Below, one piece after another: positions 45,988 through 56,639 of a stretch of DNA of 64,000 nt. The translations under genes and the position numbers were made by a program. The DNA lies in assembly GCF_950295315.1 (NCBI RefSeq), contig NC_080168.1:74193519-74257518 (forward strand). The letters are read 5' to 3'. Each line of letters starts with the position of its first letter. The first letter of the stretch is position 1. Under the pieces are notes generated by a model, which worked only from the letters and a program-made list of their open reading frames with translations, did not search any database and was not told the origin of the DNA. Source of the stretch: Erinaceus europaeus. Taxonomy: Eukaryota; Chordata; Mammalia; Eulipotyphla; Erinaceidae.

Positions 45988-46740
45988 ATCAAAGGGACCC
46001 ACTGTTAAAATTCAATCTAATGGGAGTCAGATGGTAGCTCAGCGAGTTAAGTGCATGTGGCACAAAGCACAAGGGCCAGCGTAAGGATCCTGGTTCAAGG
46101 CCCCAGTTCCCCACCTGCAGGGGGCGTTGCTTCACAAATGGTGAAGCAGGTCTGCAGGTGTCTTTCCTCCTCTCTGTCTTCCTCTCCTCTCTCCATTTCT
46201 CTCTGTCCTATCCAACAACGACTACAACAATAAAACAACTAGGGCAACAAAAGGGGATAAATAAGTATTTTTTTAAAAATTCAATCTGAGCACCAATTTG
46301 AAGTCTTAAGCATTTAGACTGAAGGAATGTATATACTCAGCCTGTGGTCTATGCATCAAGAAGTTTGAGACATTCAATCCATTTTTCCCCTCTCATGTTA
46401 ATTACATAGTGATTTGTGAGACTATAAATTAATAGGAGTGTATATTACCAAAGGTCTGTGTCCCTCCTCCTTCCTCCCACAGTGAAGTTGAACATCTATT
46501 CTGACCCCTCCACCCACAGATTTTTACTTTGGTGCCCTAATCCAAACTCAGTCAGATTCTGCTTTTGAGTTTCCTTTTCTGTTCTTCTTTCTCAACTTCT
46601 GTTTATGAGTGGGATCATCCCATACTCTTCTTTGTTTTTCTGATTTATCTCACTTAACATAATTCCTTCTAGCTCTATCTAAGATGGGTACACAGACATG
46701 CTAGGCTTAGACCTCTAACAGATCCCTTTCTCCACTGTCT
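45988..46740 (-). mobile_element. Rearranged LINE-1 3' end plus T1, antisense, joined to sense T2
   Basis: Antisense T1 ('CCCACTGTTAAAATTC', 'AAGTTTGAGACATTCAATCC') and antisense L1 3' end ('TTTTTACTTTGGTGCCC', 'TGAGTGGGATCATCCCATAC') run to about 46688. The orientation then flips: 46688-46740 is T2 in sense ('CACAGACATGCTAGGCTTAG', 'TCTAACAGATCCC'). A SINE occupies 46019-46275. Confidence 0.7.
46019..46275 (+). mobile_element. Family A SINE with perfect 12-bp TSD
   Basis: AAAATTCAATCT at 46007-46018 and 46276-46287. 'GATGGTAGCTCAGCGAGTTAAG', 'TGGTTCAAGGCCCC', 'GTGAAGCAGGTCTGCAGGTG', 'CCTATCCAACAACGAC', 'GGGCAACAAAAGGGG'. Lies within an antisense T1 tail. Confidence 0.95.
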
Positions 46741-46834
46741 GGGAGATGTATAGTCAATAATACTGGCATTACATAAATGCTGCTTTCTGCTTAATTGCCT
46801 CAGTCTGTCCCAATTGTCTATCTAAAAAGTCAAC

Positions 46835-47345
46835 AACAAGAGTAACAGGGAATATTTCAAAGAAATCATAACAATCATAATCACACATGGGCAGTGTTCA
46901 AAACATAAATTCAGGAAGCTGAACTAACACCTAAATTCCTGACCCAAAATAGCACCCACCAAGACACATCACAGTAATACTGTCCAAAAGCAAAAACAAG
47001 GAAAAAAAAATTCAGGCTGCTAAGGAAAGGAAGAAAGGCACATACAGGAGCAGAATCATCAGACTTTTGTTAGATATCACATCAAAAACCATAGAGGCAA
47101 GGAGGGAGTACAATGACATATTCAGAGTATTAACAGTTAAAAACTGTCAGCCACAAATACTGTATCCTGATAATTATCCCTCAAGTATGAGGGAGAAGTT
47201 AAGATATTTTCAAATATTCAGAAACTGAAGGAATTCACCACTACTAATCCTGCCTTATAAGGATTACTGAGATGAGGTCTACATGAAAAGGAAAAGCAAA
47301 TGAATTTCAGCTTTTAATGAGATGATCAGTATTCTACTCAGAAAT
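46835..47345 (+). pseudogene. Degraded L1-type ORF1, 3' part
   Basis: DNA similarity to the ORF1 of the 17.5-22.0 kb element: 'CAGTAATACTGTCCAAAAGC', 'GGCAAGGAGGGAGTACAATGACATATTC', 'TCAAATATTCAGAAACTGAAGG'. Many stops and frame changes. No ORF2 follows it, so it could be a second ORF1-only element or an internally deleted L1. The sequence past 47345 is not recognisable as ORF2 or tail. Confidence 0.7.
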
Positions 47346-47614
47346 GTAGAAATTTAACCTACAGGACTATTTTTAAAAAGAGGAAACTAGTTTTTTACAG
47401 ACCTCTCTAGAATAGAAAAAATTTGGAATCAATTTAAATATATAATAAGTAAATGTTGAAATAATACGAGAATATATCAGATATAAAATATAGTCCAAAA
47501 AAGCATAACATGGAATTGTACCTAGATTTTGATTGCAACCATGTAATATTCAGATATATTGTGAATGTAGGAACTTAGCAAATCAGTGGTTAAGAAACTA
47601 TGAGTGATATTTCT
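47346..47614. other. Unassigned sequence, possibly old L1
   Basis: AT-rich, containing 'AACATGGAATTGTACC'; no clear motif. Confidence 0.3.
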
Positions 47615-47872
47615 TTTAATTTTTTTAATTATATTTATTTTCCCTTTTGTTGCCCTTGTTTTTATTTTGCTATTGTTATTGATGTTGTCATTGTTGGATA
47701 GGACAGAAAGAAATGGAGAGAGGAGGGGAAGAGAAAGACACCTGCAGGCCTGCTTCACTGCCTGTGAAGTGACTCCCCTGCAGGTGAGGAGCAGGGGGTT
47801 AGAACCGGGATCCTTATGCTGGTCCTTGTGCTTTGCACCACGTGCGCTTAGCTGCACTATCACCCAACTCCC
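47615..47872 (-). mobile_element. Family A SINE, antisense
   Basis: 'TTTTCCCTTTTGTTGCCC', 'TTGGATAGGACAGAAAGAAATGG', 'CCTGCAGGTGAGGAGC', 'GGTTAGAACCGGGATCC'. ATATTTCTT on both flanks is a short TSD. Confidence 0.9.
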
Positions 47873-47889
47873 AATATTTCTTCTTACTA

Positions 47890-48040
47890 TCTTTATTTTA
47901 ATTACTTTATTAATACTTATTTCTTTGTGTAATGATAAAAAGAAGTAAAGAATCCCATTCTGGCATATGCAGTGATGGGGCTCAAACTCAGGACCTCACA
48001 CATGCAAGTCTTGTATTCTGCCACTGAACTGCTACTTTAT
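47890..48040 (-). mobile_element. Family C-like SINE, antisense, diverged
   Basis: 'TCTGGCATATGCAGTGATGG', 'CTCAAACTCAGGACCTCACAC', 'CTTGTATTCTGCCACTGAAC'. Confidence 0.6.
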
Positions 48041-49166
48041 TTTCGTAATAAAATTTATGTCAGCATAAACAGCAGGAAAGACTTGACTGCCCTAAAGTAA
48101 CTAAACCCATATCTTACCAACGATAATTTGCAAAACTGTAGGCATCCATCTGACTCGTTCTCTTGCATCAATAAACTAAATGAAAGCCAGTCAGATCTAG
48201 CAGTCAGAGGCCCAGTCTAATCTACTATGTATAAACATTTCTACACTTCAAAGATGATCTAGTAAATGGTTTTAGAAACCTATTCAGGGTGTCCTATTTG
48301 AGGCTTGAAAGCACATATAAGTAAAAAAAAAAAAAAGATGGAATGTACCATGTGCCAGTGAGATCTCATGCACTGCCAAAGTGTGTTTGATTTGGTATGA
48401 CAATTAAAAAAAAACTATTTGGCATTATCTAATAATGCAGAATATATTTTATATACTATTACCATACCATACTATAACCAAATACCCAACAGAAATTCAT
48501 ATGCATGTTTAATAAATACATTTAATAATAGCATTGATTGTGGATAAATATTAGCATTATATGTCACTGACACAAATTAGAAACTGCCCAAATGCTATCA
48601 ATGGAATGAATAAATTATGGTACAGAAACCCATTAAAGTGCTAACTGACAACTGGAATGAACAATCTACAATTATATATATGCAGCTGGTTGATTTTCAC
48701 AATGTTTAAGGAGTTTAGTCAGATGCAACAGAGTATCTACTATAGATTTGACGCCATTTATATCAATATAAAACCAGACAAAATAAGTCTGTTTTTAGGG
48801 ACCAGGGTAATAGTTTTCCTTGAAAGTACAAAGAGAAATCCTGAAAAGGATGTGATGAGGTTTCTGGAATGTTTACTATCTATTGATCCAAATTCTGGTT
48901 AAATGATTGTGTTTAATTTATAGAAATGTACCAAACTGTACTCATATGTGTACTTTTCTATAGTGCATATTATGCTGTAATGGTCTTTTTGTAAAGTCTA
49001 CAGGCTTTAAAAAGCTTTGAAAGTGTTACCAGGAGCTTTATTTTTCATGTTGCCTCTGAAGAGAGGACCAGTTGGCAGAGTTAGTATAGTGTTGTTAAGT
49101 TTACAATGAACTAGAAAATCTGGGTTGTATAGCATGGTGCATCTGGGGAACTTTGTATGGTTTGTG
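48041..49166. other. Unique sequence, no gene seen
   Basis: AT-rich, no recognised repeat. The open frame at 48657-48902 has no recognisable domain. Confidence 0.45.
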
Positions 49167-49410
49167 TGATTACTGCAAGTCATGAAGTCGAAAGTTCTCA
49201 ATAAATTTTGTTTCCTCTATTGTGTACTGTCTTATGATTGGCAAAGAAATGAAATAAAGAATCAAGAAGGCCAGAATGCCCTCTGTGAGTATAAAATGTA
49301 TTTCCAATATGGCATACAACTATACTTCCATCCAAAGTTGTACAGGGTTGATGAGAAGTCCAAGCTATGATTTGGATTTTTATATGATTTGGAGAGCTAG
49401 TGTGGATCTC
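49167..49410 (+). repeat. Left arm of a 244-bp inverted repeat
   Basis: Pairs with the complement of 51655-51898. By eye the arms are equal in length with about four differences, all transitions (positions near 49182, 49189, 49228 and 49312). Ends: 'TGATTACTGCAAGTCA' and 'GCTAGTGTGGATCTC'. Not a transposon I recognise. Confidence 0.93.
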
Positions 49411-50994
49411 TTTGCCAGTTAGAAAAAAGCAACTGAAAATATATTTCCACTTAGATCCCTGAGGGATGAAAAGAAAACTTTTATCCAAGAGAGGAAAAAA
49501 GGAAGCATCTTGTCAACTTAAAGATGTAGTCCAAAAAAAAAAAAAAAAAAGTAGTCCAGATCCTCTGGCCACCTAAATGAGTATAATTTTCCTTTAATTT
49601 TCACACAAGTCCCATAAATTCTTGAGTTGACAGAATTTCTATTAAGAATTACAATTATGAAAACATGGCAGCCACAAGTTCTGGCACTTGTTGTTTTATG
49701 AGATGGTTTAGCTACATGTAAATGACTCTTCCTCAAAGAATGGTAGATAACAATTAGGAGAAGTCAAATGTACCTTAAATATATACTGTGTGAAGGTGAA
49801 GCATCAATGACCCAGAGCTTCTTTTCTTTGAGTCAACCAGTTAGATTGGTCGGTTGGAGAGAAATGGCAAGAGTATGGAATAACTTTGGCAGGTGAAGAC
49901 TGAGTCTTGACTTGTGTGAGAAAATAAATAAGGAAATAAACATATCAATGTGGGGAGACTCAAGTTCAAATGGACCACATGGCCTGAATATGCATAAATA
50001 TCTTCTTTCTCTTTCATTTGTTTGGACATATAAGAAAAAAAATTGAAGGAAAAAAATTAAAGGAGTATATACTTCCCTTTGAAGAAAAAAAGGTTAAGAG
50101 AAGGTAAGAGAATTGTGAAGGAAGGCATATTCTAGGGCCCAACACAGAAAAGGAGTCTAATGAAGTCAAGAGTCTTAATAATTTAAGTAAAATGCTGATG
50201 GCATAACAGACATAAGATTTTACTATAAATGCCCAAAGATTACTAATAGTTTAGTATTTGATAAATCAGTCTTCAAAAAGATAGCTTTCTGGGTTAAATC
50301 ATTTTTGTGTTCTTTCCTAGACGAAACTTACTTGACAGATGATTTCTCTAGATGCTACTTACAAGTGCTTGTTAGCTGCAGTGGTATTCTTGGTTGAATT
50401 CTCCCCTTATTTGGCAGTTAGCTCCTCAGCTGCAGGCACTTTCTTGTTCCCTTTGGCTCAAAGGAAACTTTGAAATGTTTGTAGTTTCTGAAATGGAATT
50501 CTTTCAAGTTTGAATTCTAGGACACTTTAGAACCTGAATTTTATTTCACAAAATGGTAAATACCTACAATAAAAGACCAAGTGCTCACAAGAATAAATTT
50601 CAGCAAAGTCTTCTCAGATGCAAGATAAAAATGGTGTGTAAAGTGAAAATAAGAATAGCCTGACTTAGCGATGTCATTTGATTTCATTTTGTGAGTCCAA
50701 GGTTGGTCTTCTCTGAAACACGATGCCTTTTTCTTTTTGTGTTCTATATGATATTTCTCAAGCCCTAAGGTTTTTGCACATGTACCTATGTTTTGACAAT
50801 GAAAAAAGAATTTCAACTATTTTAGTATTGGTTTTGAATCTCAAATTTTCTGCTAATGATAGGAGGAACATACCAGTTGCCTATATAATTGTCCCATATC
50901 ATTTATATGACTTCCCAAATGAAAGGCAGGATCTAGCAAAATTGAGGTCAAATTGATTTCCAAAACTGGAATATGGTTAAATATATCATGGAGT
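49411..50994. other. Inverted-repeat loop, first part; unique sequence
   Basis: No recognised transposon. Open frames at 50541-50816 and 50723-50956 overlap on opposite strands and show no domain. Confidence 0.45.
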
Positions 50995-51362
50995 GGGGGT
51001 CGGGCGGTGGCGCAGTGGGTTAAGCGCACGTGGCGCAAAGCGCAGGGACCGGCCTAAGGATCCCGGTTCGAGCCCCCCGCTCCCCACCTGCAGTGGAGTC
51101 GCTTCACGGGCGGTGAAGCAGGTCTGCAGGTGTCTGTCCTTCTCCCCCCCCCCTCTCTGTCTTCCCCTCCTCTCTCCGTTTCTCTCTGTCCTATCCAACA
51201 ACAAAGCAACGTCAACAATGGCAATAATAAACTCAACGAGGATGCAACAACTAGGGCAACAAAAAAAAGGGGGAAAATGGCCTCCAGGAGCGGTGGATTC
51301 ATGGTGCAGGCACCGAGCCCAGCAATAACCCTGGAGGGAAAAAAAAAAAAAAAAATATATAT
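50995..51362 (+). mobile_element. Family A SINE, full-length, youngest-looking copy
   Basis: Perfect TSD ATATATCATGGAGT at 50981-50994 and 51363-51376. A box TGGCGCAGTGG (51008-51018) and B box GGTTCGAGCCC (51065-51075), both intact pol III promoter elements. CG dinucleotides are still present throughout the head, unlike most copies. The body has 'GTGAAGCAGGTCTGCAGGTG', 'CTATCCAACAACAAAGC', 'GGATTCATGGTGCAGGCACC', 'AATAACCCTGGAGGG' and a pure A run, then (TA)n. Could be recently active. Confidence 0.97.
51008..51075 (+). promoter_or_regulatory. Internal RNA polymerase III promoter (A and B boxes) of the SINE
   Basis: A box TGGCGCAGTGG and B box GGTTCGAGCCC are close to tRNA consensus (TRGYNNARNNG, GGTTCGANTCC). 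Spacing between the boxes is about 46 bp, within the range that type 2 pol III promoters tolerate. Confidence 0.8.
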
Positions 51363-51654
51363 ATATATCATGGAGTACCGTTAAAACATAATAAATTGAC
51401 TTCCAAAACCAAGACTATGGTCTTTCATATCAGTAGAATTGCTTACTAACAGGGACCACTGTTAAAAGATGACAAGAGGAGAAAATTCAGATAATTTCCA
51501 GTGGCCATACATAGGACCATTTGGTCATCAAGTAGAATATTGACTTCAATAAACTAAAGCATAAATATTTGTATCTCAAGATGTAACTGATTAGGTCAGC
51601 AAAACAGCTCACTTGAATAGTGCACTTGCTTCACCATGAGTATGACGCAGATTT

Positions 51655-51898
51655 GAGATCCACACTAGCTCTCCAAATCATATAAAAATCCAAATCATAG
51701 CTTGGACTTCTCATCAACCCTGTACAACTTTGGATGGAAGTATAGTTGTATGCCATACTGGAAATACATTTTATACTCACAGAGGGCATTCTGGCCTTCT
51801 TGATTCTTTATTTCATTTCTTTGCCAATCATAAGATAGTACACAATAGAGGAAACAAAATTTATTGAGAACTTTTGACTTCGTGACTTGCAGTAATCA
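51655..51898 (-). repeat. Right arm of the 244-bp inverted repeat
   Basis: Complement of 49167-49410. The flank to its left (51590-51654) contains a family D SINE-like head ('CAGCTCACTTGAATAG', 'GAGTATGACGCAG'), which does not accompany the left arm. The duplicated segment was therefore moved to a new context. Confidence 0.93.
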
Positions 51899-52629
51899 AC
51901 TGTAATTGATCACCATTGGGTGTTGGTAATGTACTAGTTCATTATTCAGAAAATTAACAATTAAAAGGAAAGAACCAAAAAATAAAAAAATTAAAAGCAA
52001 AGAATCTTAATTCTGCCTGTGCAAACTCCTTCTCTAGGTAATTAATGTCAGGAGAATTTCAACTAGTAAATGCAGAATGAATAATATATTTAGAAAATGA
52101 CTTTTCAAATCTGAATGAAATCATGGGTATGGGAAATGTTCAATACAGAAAGTTAAACCCATCAGGTAGAAATTACTGGAAAGGTTTATCATGGGGAAAT
52201 GAAGCCAATTACATTTGGATCCACTGACCCATTTCAGCAGCATTTACAAAGAGACAGCCAACATTCACTTTTTCTCCAAGTGTGCAACAGGAAGTATACA
52301 GTGCCAGTCTTTAAATAGTCTTGCTAAAAGAGTTGAATCTGAATCTGTTCAACTCTCTATATTCAACTGAATATACAAAGGAAACACAAGGAGAAGAATG
52401 TGTCAAATGACACCTTAAGGTTTTAACAAGCCAGATCTAGAAAGTGGGAAATTATACAAAGAAATCAATTTGGTTTCTGCAGAAAGGAAGCATTAAAGGG
52501 AGAGAGGGCAAAAACACTCTTGTAATTTTAAAAAAGGAGTTATATGACAGTTTCTGGCCTGATCCCCAATCCAGTGCCATCCAAAGCCAAGCAGTGCTGG
52601 GTGGCCTAGTCAAAGAAAATGAAAACAGT
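51899..52629. other. Unique sequence, no gene seen
   Basis: No recognised transposon until the L1 at about 52630. Confidence 0.4.
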
Positions 52630-54022
52630 TTACAAAAACCGTCCCAACAATAAAGTCCTGGACCAGATGTTTTTTACAAATGAATTCTACAAAACCTTCA
52701 AGGAATAATCAAAGCTTTTTCTTTTAAAATTTCCAAAAGATTGAAGACACAGGAATACTCCCAGTATCTATGAAGCCAACATCACCCTGATACCAAAAGC
52801 AGACAAGGACACAATGAAAAAAGAAAAGTACAAACCAATATCTCTGATAAACATAGATGCTAAAATATTTAACAAAATTCTAGCCAAACAGATACTGCAG
52901 TATATTAAAAAGATTGTTCTTCATGACCAAGTGGGATTTATCCCAGGGATGCAAGGTTAGTTTAATATATGTAAATCAATCAATGTGATCCACCATATCA
53001 ATAAAAGCAAGGCAAAAAAAACCACACTATATTAATAGACGCAGAGAAAGCCTTTGACAAAATCCAAAATCCTTTCATGATCAAAACTCTTCAAAAAATG
53101 GGAATACGTGGAAAATTCCTTATGATAATGATGTCCATATATAGCAAACCTACAGCCAACATCATACTCAATGGTGAAAAACTGGAAGCATTCCCCCTCA
53201 GATCAGGTACTAGACAGGGATGCCCACTATCACCATTACTATACAACATAGTGTTGGAAGTTCTTGCCATAGCAATCAGGCAGGAGCAAGGAATTATGGG
53301 ATACAGATTGGAAGAGGTCAAACTATCACTATTTGCAGATGATATGATAGTATAAATAAAAAACCTAAAGCATCCAACAAGAAGCTTTTGGACGTTATCA
53401 GGCAATATAGTAAGGTATCAGGCTACAAAATTAACATACAAAAGTCAGTAGCATTCCTCTATGCAAACACTAAGTTAGAAGAAGAATAAATCCAGAAATC
53501 CCTTTTACCACAGTAGCAAAAACAAAATATCTAGGAATAAACCTAACAAAAGAAGTGAAAAACCTGTATACTGAAAATTATGAGTCACTATTCACAGAAA
53601 TAGAAAAATATACAAAGAAGTGGAAAGATATGCCATGTTCATGGATTGAAAGAATTAACATCATTAAAATGAATATACCACACAGAACCATATGCAAATT
53701 TAATGCAACCCCTGTCAAGGTCCCATCTTATATTTTTAGGAGAATATAACAAAAGCTACAAATGTTTATCTAGAACCAGAAAATATCTAGAATTGCCAAA
53801 ACAGTCTTGAAAAGAAAGAAGAGAACTGGAAGCATCACAATCCTAGATTTCAAATTGTATTATAGGGCCATTGTAATCAAAACAGCTTGGTACTGGGACT
53901 TAGCACTAGAATGGACACACTTCCCAGTGGAATTGAATTGAGAGTCCAGAAATAAGCCCCCACACCTATAGACATATAATCTTTGACAAAGGTGCCCAGA
54001 CTATTAAATGGAGAGTCTCTTC

Positions 54023-54030
54023 AAAAAATG

Positions 54031-54061
<31 letters not shown>

Positions 54062-54129
54062 GGTTTTGTTGCATGGTAAAAAAAAAAAAAAAAGGTTTTG
54101 TTGCATGGTAAAAAAAAAAAAAATGGTGT
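54023..54129. repeat. Poly-A micro-insertion with duplicated 16-bp unit and TSD
   Basis: Within ORF2 DNA, AAAAAATGGTGT occurs at 54023-54034 and again at 54118-54129. Between them is A(n)-GGTTTTGTTGCATGGT-A(16)-GGTTTTGTTGCATGGT-A(n). No other element sequence is present. Confidence 0.9.
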
Positions 54130-54282
54130 TGAAAAAATTGGGTTGATATATGCAGAAGAGTGAAACTGAACCACTATATTTTACCAAATACAAAAGTAAA
54201 TTCCAAGTGGATCAAGGACCTGGATGTTAGACCAGAAACTATCAGAAACTTAGAGGAAAATACTGACAGAACTCCTTTCCTG

Positions 54283-54567
54283 GAGTTGGACGGTAGCAGA
54301 GCGGGTTAAGCACACGTGGCGCCAAGTGCAAGGACCTGCATAAGGATCATGGTTCAAGCCCCCCGCTCCCCACCTGCAGGGGAGTCACTTCACAGGTGGT
54401 GAAGCAGGTCTGTAGGTGTCTATCTTCTCGCCCCATCTCTGTCTTCCCATCCTCTCTCCATTTCTCTCTGTCCTAACAATGATGACATCAATAATAACAA
54501 TAATAACTACAACAACAGCAAAAACAAAGGGGCAAGAAAAGGGAAAAAAATATATATATATATATAT
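54283..54567 (+). mobile_element. Family A SINE in L1 ORF2
   Basis: 'GACGGTAGCAGAGCGGGTTAAG', 'ATGGTTCAAGCCCC', 'GTGAAGCAGGTCTGTAGGTG', 'GGGGCAAGAAAAGGG', (TA)n tail. Short, imperfect flanks CTCCTTTCC/TTCTTTTCC. Confidence 0.93.
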
Positions 54568-55198
54568 ATTCTTTTCCATATAAATTTTAAAGGCATCTTC
54601 AATGAAACGAATCCAATTACAAAGAAGATAAGCCAATGGGACTACATAAAATCAAGAAGCTTCTGCAGAGCTAAAGAAACCACCACCCAAACAAAGAGAT
54701 CTCCCACTGAATGGGATAAGATCTTTACATGCCATACATCAGACAAGAGGCTAATAGCCAAAATATATAAAGAGTGCACAATACTCAGGACACAAAAGCA
54801 AATACCATCCAAAAATGGGGAAAACATATGAACAGAATATTCAGCAAAGAAGAAATCCAAAAGGCCAACATGAAAAAATGCTCCAAGTCATTGTCTGAGA
54901 AATACAAATAAAGACAACAATGAGATACCACTTCACTCCTGTGAGAATGTCATACAGCAGAAAAGGCAATAGCAACAAATGCTGGAGAGGTTGTGGGGAT
55001 AAAAGAGCCCTCCTACACTGTTGGTGGGAATGTAAATTAATCCAACCCCTGTGGAGAGCAGTCTGGAGAAGTCTCAGAAGGCTTGAAGTGGACCTTCCCT
55101 ATGACCCTGCAGTTCCTCTCCTGGGGAATACATCCTAGGGAAGCAAAAATACTCATCCAAAAAGATTTGTGTATACTTATGTTCATAGCAGCACAATT

Positions 55199-55510
55199 TT
55201 TTTTTTAAAACAGGCCTTTCTTTTTTTTGTATATATATTTATTTTATTTATTTATTCCCTTTTGTTGCCCTTGTTGTTTTATTGTTGTAGTTATTATTGT
55301 TGTTGTCGTTGTTGGATAGGACAGAGAGAAATGGAGAGAGGAGGGGAAGACAGAGAGGAGGAGAGAAAGATAGACACCTGCAGACCTGCTTCACCGCCTG
55401 TGAAGCGACTCCTCTGCAGGTGGGGAGCCGGGGTTCGAACCGGGATCCTTATGCCGGTCCTTGTGCTTTGCGCCACCTGCACTTAACCCGCTGCGCTACA
55501 GCCCGACTCC
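55199..55510 (-). mobile_element. Family A SINE in the L1 ORF2 end, antisense
   Basis: AGCAGCACAATTTTT on both sides (about 55188-55202 and 55514-55528) is the TSD. Long T run, 'CCCTTTTGTTGCCCTTGTTG', 'GGATAGGACAGAGAGAAATG', 'CTGCAGGTGGGGAGCC', 'GGGGTTCGAACCGGGATCC', ending at the complemented A box. Little diverged. Confidence 0.96.
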
Positions 55511-55742
55511 TGAGCAGCACAATTTTTAATAGCCAAAACCTGGAAGCAACTCAGGTGTCCAACAACAGATGAGTGACTAAGCAAATTGTGGTATGTATGG
55601 TCTATATACACAGTGGGACACTACTCAGCTATTAGAAACCTCATCTTGGATGGAGCTTGAAGGAATCATATTAAGTGAGATAAGTCAGAAAGAGAAAGAT
55701 GAATATCAGATGATCTCACTCACAGACAAAAGTTGAAAAATA

Positions 55743-56087
55743 CTACCATGATGCTTACCTGCCTTCCCTGGGCAGATGACATCACCAGTGTGTCCTGGAA
55801 TCCCACCTTCCCAGAGCCTTACTTCACTAGGGAAAATGTAAGAGACAGGCTCGGGGTGTGGATATGCCTGTCAACACCCATGTCCAATTGAAAAGCAATT
55901 ACAGAAGCCAGACCTCTGACCTTCTGGGCCCCTTAGAGATCTATGGTCCATATTTCCAGAGAGATAAAGAATCGGGAACCTTCAAATGGAGAGGATGGGA
56001 TATGACATGCTGGTGGTGGGAACTGTATGAATTGTTCCCCTCTTATCCTACAATCTTGTTGATCATTATTAAATCACAAATAACAAA
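55743..56087 (+). mobile_element. T3 tail fragment inserted in L1 3' UTR
   Basis: AAAAGTTGAAAAATA (55728-55742) and AAAAGTTGAAAAAATA (56088-56103) flank it, and the host 3' UTR continues beyond. Contains 'CCATGATGCTTACCTGCC' to 'CAATCTTGTTGATCATTATT'. A 5'-truncated insertion, not a splice product. Confidence 0.9.
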
Positions 56088-56339
56088 AAAAGTTGAAAAA
56101 ATAAGAAAACACAAAGCTGAACTTGGATTCTGTTTGGTGTATTGCGCCAAGGTAAAGGACTTTGGGATGGGAGGGAGGGTTCAGGTCCTGGAACATGATG
56201 TCAGAGGAGCTAGAGGGAGTTGAATTGTTATGTGGAAAACTGAGAAATGTTATACATGTACAAACTACTGTATTGTATTTTTTGTTACTGTATTTTATTG
56301 TTGACTGTAAACCATTTACAATAAAAAATGAAAAAAGAA

Positions 56340-56575
56340 AAATAAGAACTGAAGGGGAAACACAAAGCAAAACTTGGACTGGAGTTGTTGTATTGCTCCA
56401 AAGTTAAAGACTCTGGGGTGGGGGTGGGGAGCATTCAGGTCCTAGAACATGAGAGCAGAGGACCTATCCAACCTGGGGGTTGGATTGTTATGTGGAAAAC
56501 CAAGAAATGTTGAACATTTATAAACTACTGTATTTTACTATCAAATGTAAATCATTAATCCTCCAAAAAATATTT
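56340..56575 (+). mobile_element. Second, tandem LINE-1 short-type 3' UTR
   Basis: 'AACACAAAGCAAAACTTGG', 'GCTCCAAAGTTAAAGACTC', G-tract at about 56413-56428, ending 'AATCCTCCAAAAAATATTTT'. Directly follows the preceding L1's 3' end. Confidence 0.88.
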
Positions 56576-56639
56576 TTTAAAGTTATATGGCACATCAGGA
56601 AAATGCAATACTGGGCATTTGAATCTTCATTAAAACATA

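Larger units (their letters stand above)
52630..55720 (+). pseudogene. L1 ORF2 (endonuclease/reverse transcriptase) remnant
   Basis: The endonuclease domain is absent (5' truncation). The reverse transcriptase core is visible at 53035-53355: 'EKAFDKIQ'-type region, '[20 protein letters not shown]', and the catalytic FADD motif at 53332-53343, with a stop six codons after the F. Further on, 53555-53749 encodes 'KWKDMPCSWIERINIIKMN', typical of the region after the RT. 54920-55138 encodes the C-terminal cysteine motif CX3CX7HX4C within '[18 protein letters not shown]'. ORF2p nicks DNA and reverse-transcribes L1 RNA at the target. Frame changes, stops and insertions make this copy dead. Confidence 0.92.
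52630..56335 (+). mobile_element. LINE-1, ORF2 from mid-region to 3' UTR, with four nested insertions
   Basis: Longest L1 in the window. ORF2 sequence starts near 52630 ('CCAACAATAAAGTCCTGGACCAG'), runs through the reverse transcriptase and C-terminal cysteine region, and ends near 55720. The short 3' UTR resumes at 56104-56335 ('GCGCCAAGGTAAAGGAC'). Interrupted by an A-rich micro-insertion (54035-54117), a family A SINE (54283-54567), an antisense family A SINE (55199-55510) and a T3 tail fragment (55743-56087). A second short 3' UTR follows in tandem (56340-56575). Confidence 0.9.

Noticed and set aside
51008..51075. Possible tRNA gene
   Set aside because: A and B boxes are present, but the sequence cannot fold as a full cloverleaf with a matching acceptor stem and is the head of a dispersed SINE.
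55720..56100. Spliced join of L1 to T3
   Set aside because: Target duplications flank the T3 piece and the host 3' UTR resumes after it, so it is an insertion.
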